Shown in pieces: positions 63,997-64,000 of a stretch of 64,000 nucleotides of DNA. The translations under genes and the position numbers were made by a program. The notes under the pieces were generated by a model. That model searched no databases, was not told where the DNA came from, and saw only the letters and a program-made list of their open reading frames with translations. Every line of letters starts with the position of its first letter. Position 1 is the first letter of the stretch. The stretch is from Methyloceanibacter sp. wino2 (lineage in GTDB: Bacteria; Pseudomonadota; Alphaproteobacteria; Rhizobiales; Methyloligellaceae): assembly GCF_003071365.1 (NCBI RefSeq), contig NZ_CP028960.1, positions 186,001 to 250,000 on the forward strand. Direction: 5' to 3'.

Positions 63997-64000
63997 GGAA

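Noticed and set aside
1-64000. Search for CRISPR arrays, insertion sequences, prophage and biosynthetic clusters
   Set aside because: No regularly spaced repeats, transposase, integrase or phage genes, and no polyketide or peptide synthetase domains were seen by reading the window.

Overview
The window reads as chromosomal DNA of a GC-rich alphaproteobacterium, most likely Hyphomicrobiales. Evidence: a complete general stress response module (PhyR, NepR, EcfG sigma), a PopZ polar organiser, an ExoR-like Sel1 protein, the order dgt-argS-SPOR-nagZ-scpA-scpB then tatABC-serS-surE-pcm-nlpD then yajC-secD-secF, and a palindromic intergenic element of a kind I recall from Rhizobiales. The genus cannot be fixed from this sequence; a Methyloceanibacter/Hyphomicrobium-like methylotroph is only a guess. 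I found no rRNA, phage, insertion sequence or CRISPR array. Two tRNA genes (Cys, Asn) are present.

Layout. 1-14.9 kb is an envelope and stress accessory region: a PAS-GGDEF-EAL protein cut by the left edge, several small or secreted proteins, an L,D-transpeptidase, a DsbA-like protein, a possible four-gene unit (MscS channel, HdeA-like protein, small membrane protein, HlyD-type adaptor), MgtE, a SleB-type wall hydrolase, GlsB-like and Gmad2 proteins, a MoCo-carrier-like protein and an AspH-family hydroxylase. 14.9-38.5 kb is mostly core: a K+ channel, trmFO, a squalene/phytoene-synthase-like gene, secDF-yajC, nlpD-pcm-surE-serS, tatABC, an orphan ABC ATPase, scpBA, nagZ, a SPOR protein, argS and dgt. 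38.5-49.6 kb holds erpA, xthA, an exoR-like gene, ilvD, valS, popZ, tolC and the tRNAs. 49.6-56.4 kb holds a diguanylate cyclase, an RND pump and its adaptor arranged tail-to-tail, and a Tat-targeted MsrB. 56.5-60.2 kb is the stress-response locus: HWE kinase, DUF1328, single-domain response regulator, DUF3309, phyR, nepR and ecfG. 60.2-64 kb holds an AEC transporter, a helical protein of unknown function and a pabB-pabC fusion.

How the genes work together. SecDF-YajC and TatABC are the export machinery for the many signal-peptide proteins here, and MsrB carries a twin-arginine leader. TolC, the RND pair and the HlyD-type adaptor are efflux parts. The PhyR-NepR-EcfG switch probably controls its own nepR-ecfG promoter (GGAAC-N16-GGTT) and perhaps nearby small proteins.

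The most important caution: four genes (the membrane protein before hlyD, xthA, valS, pabBC) each carry one apparent single-base deletion in a short G/C run. valS is essential and pabBC is otherwise intact, so these look more like sequencing or assembly indels than real pseudogenes. I see no convincing new multi-gene defence or biosynthetic system. The best leads for undescribed biology are a 35-residue Cys/Lys-rich microprotein coupled to a 66-residue helical protein, the MscS-HdeA-adaptor unit, the secreted 23-residue-repeat protein with a possible EcfG promoter, and the K+ channel ending in a zinc ribbon.
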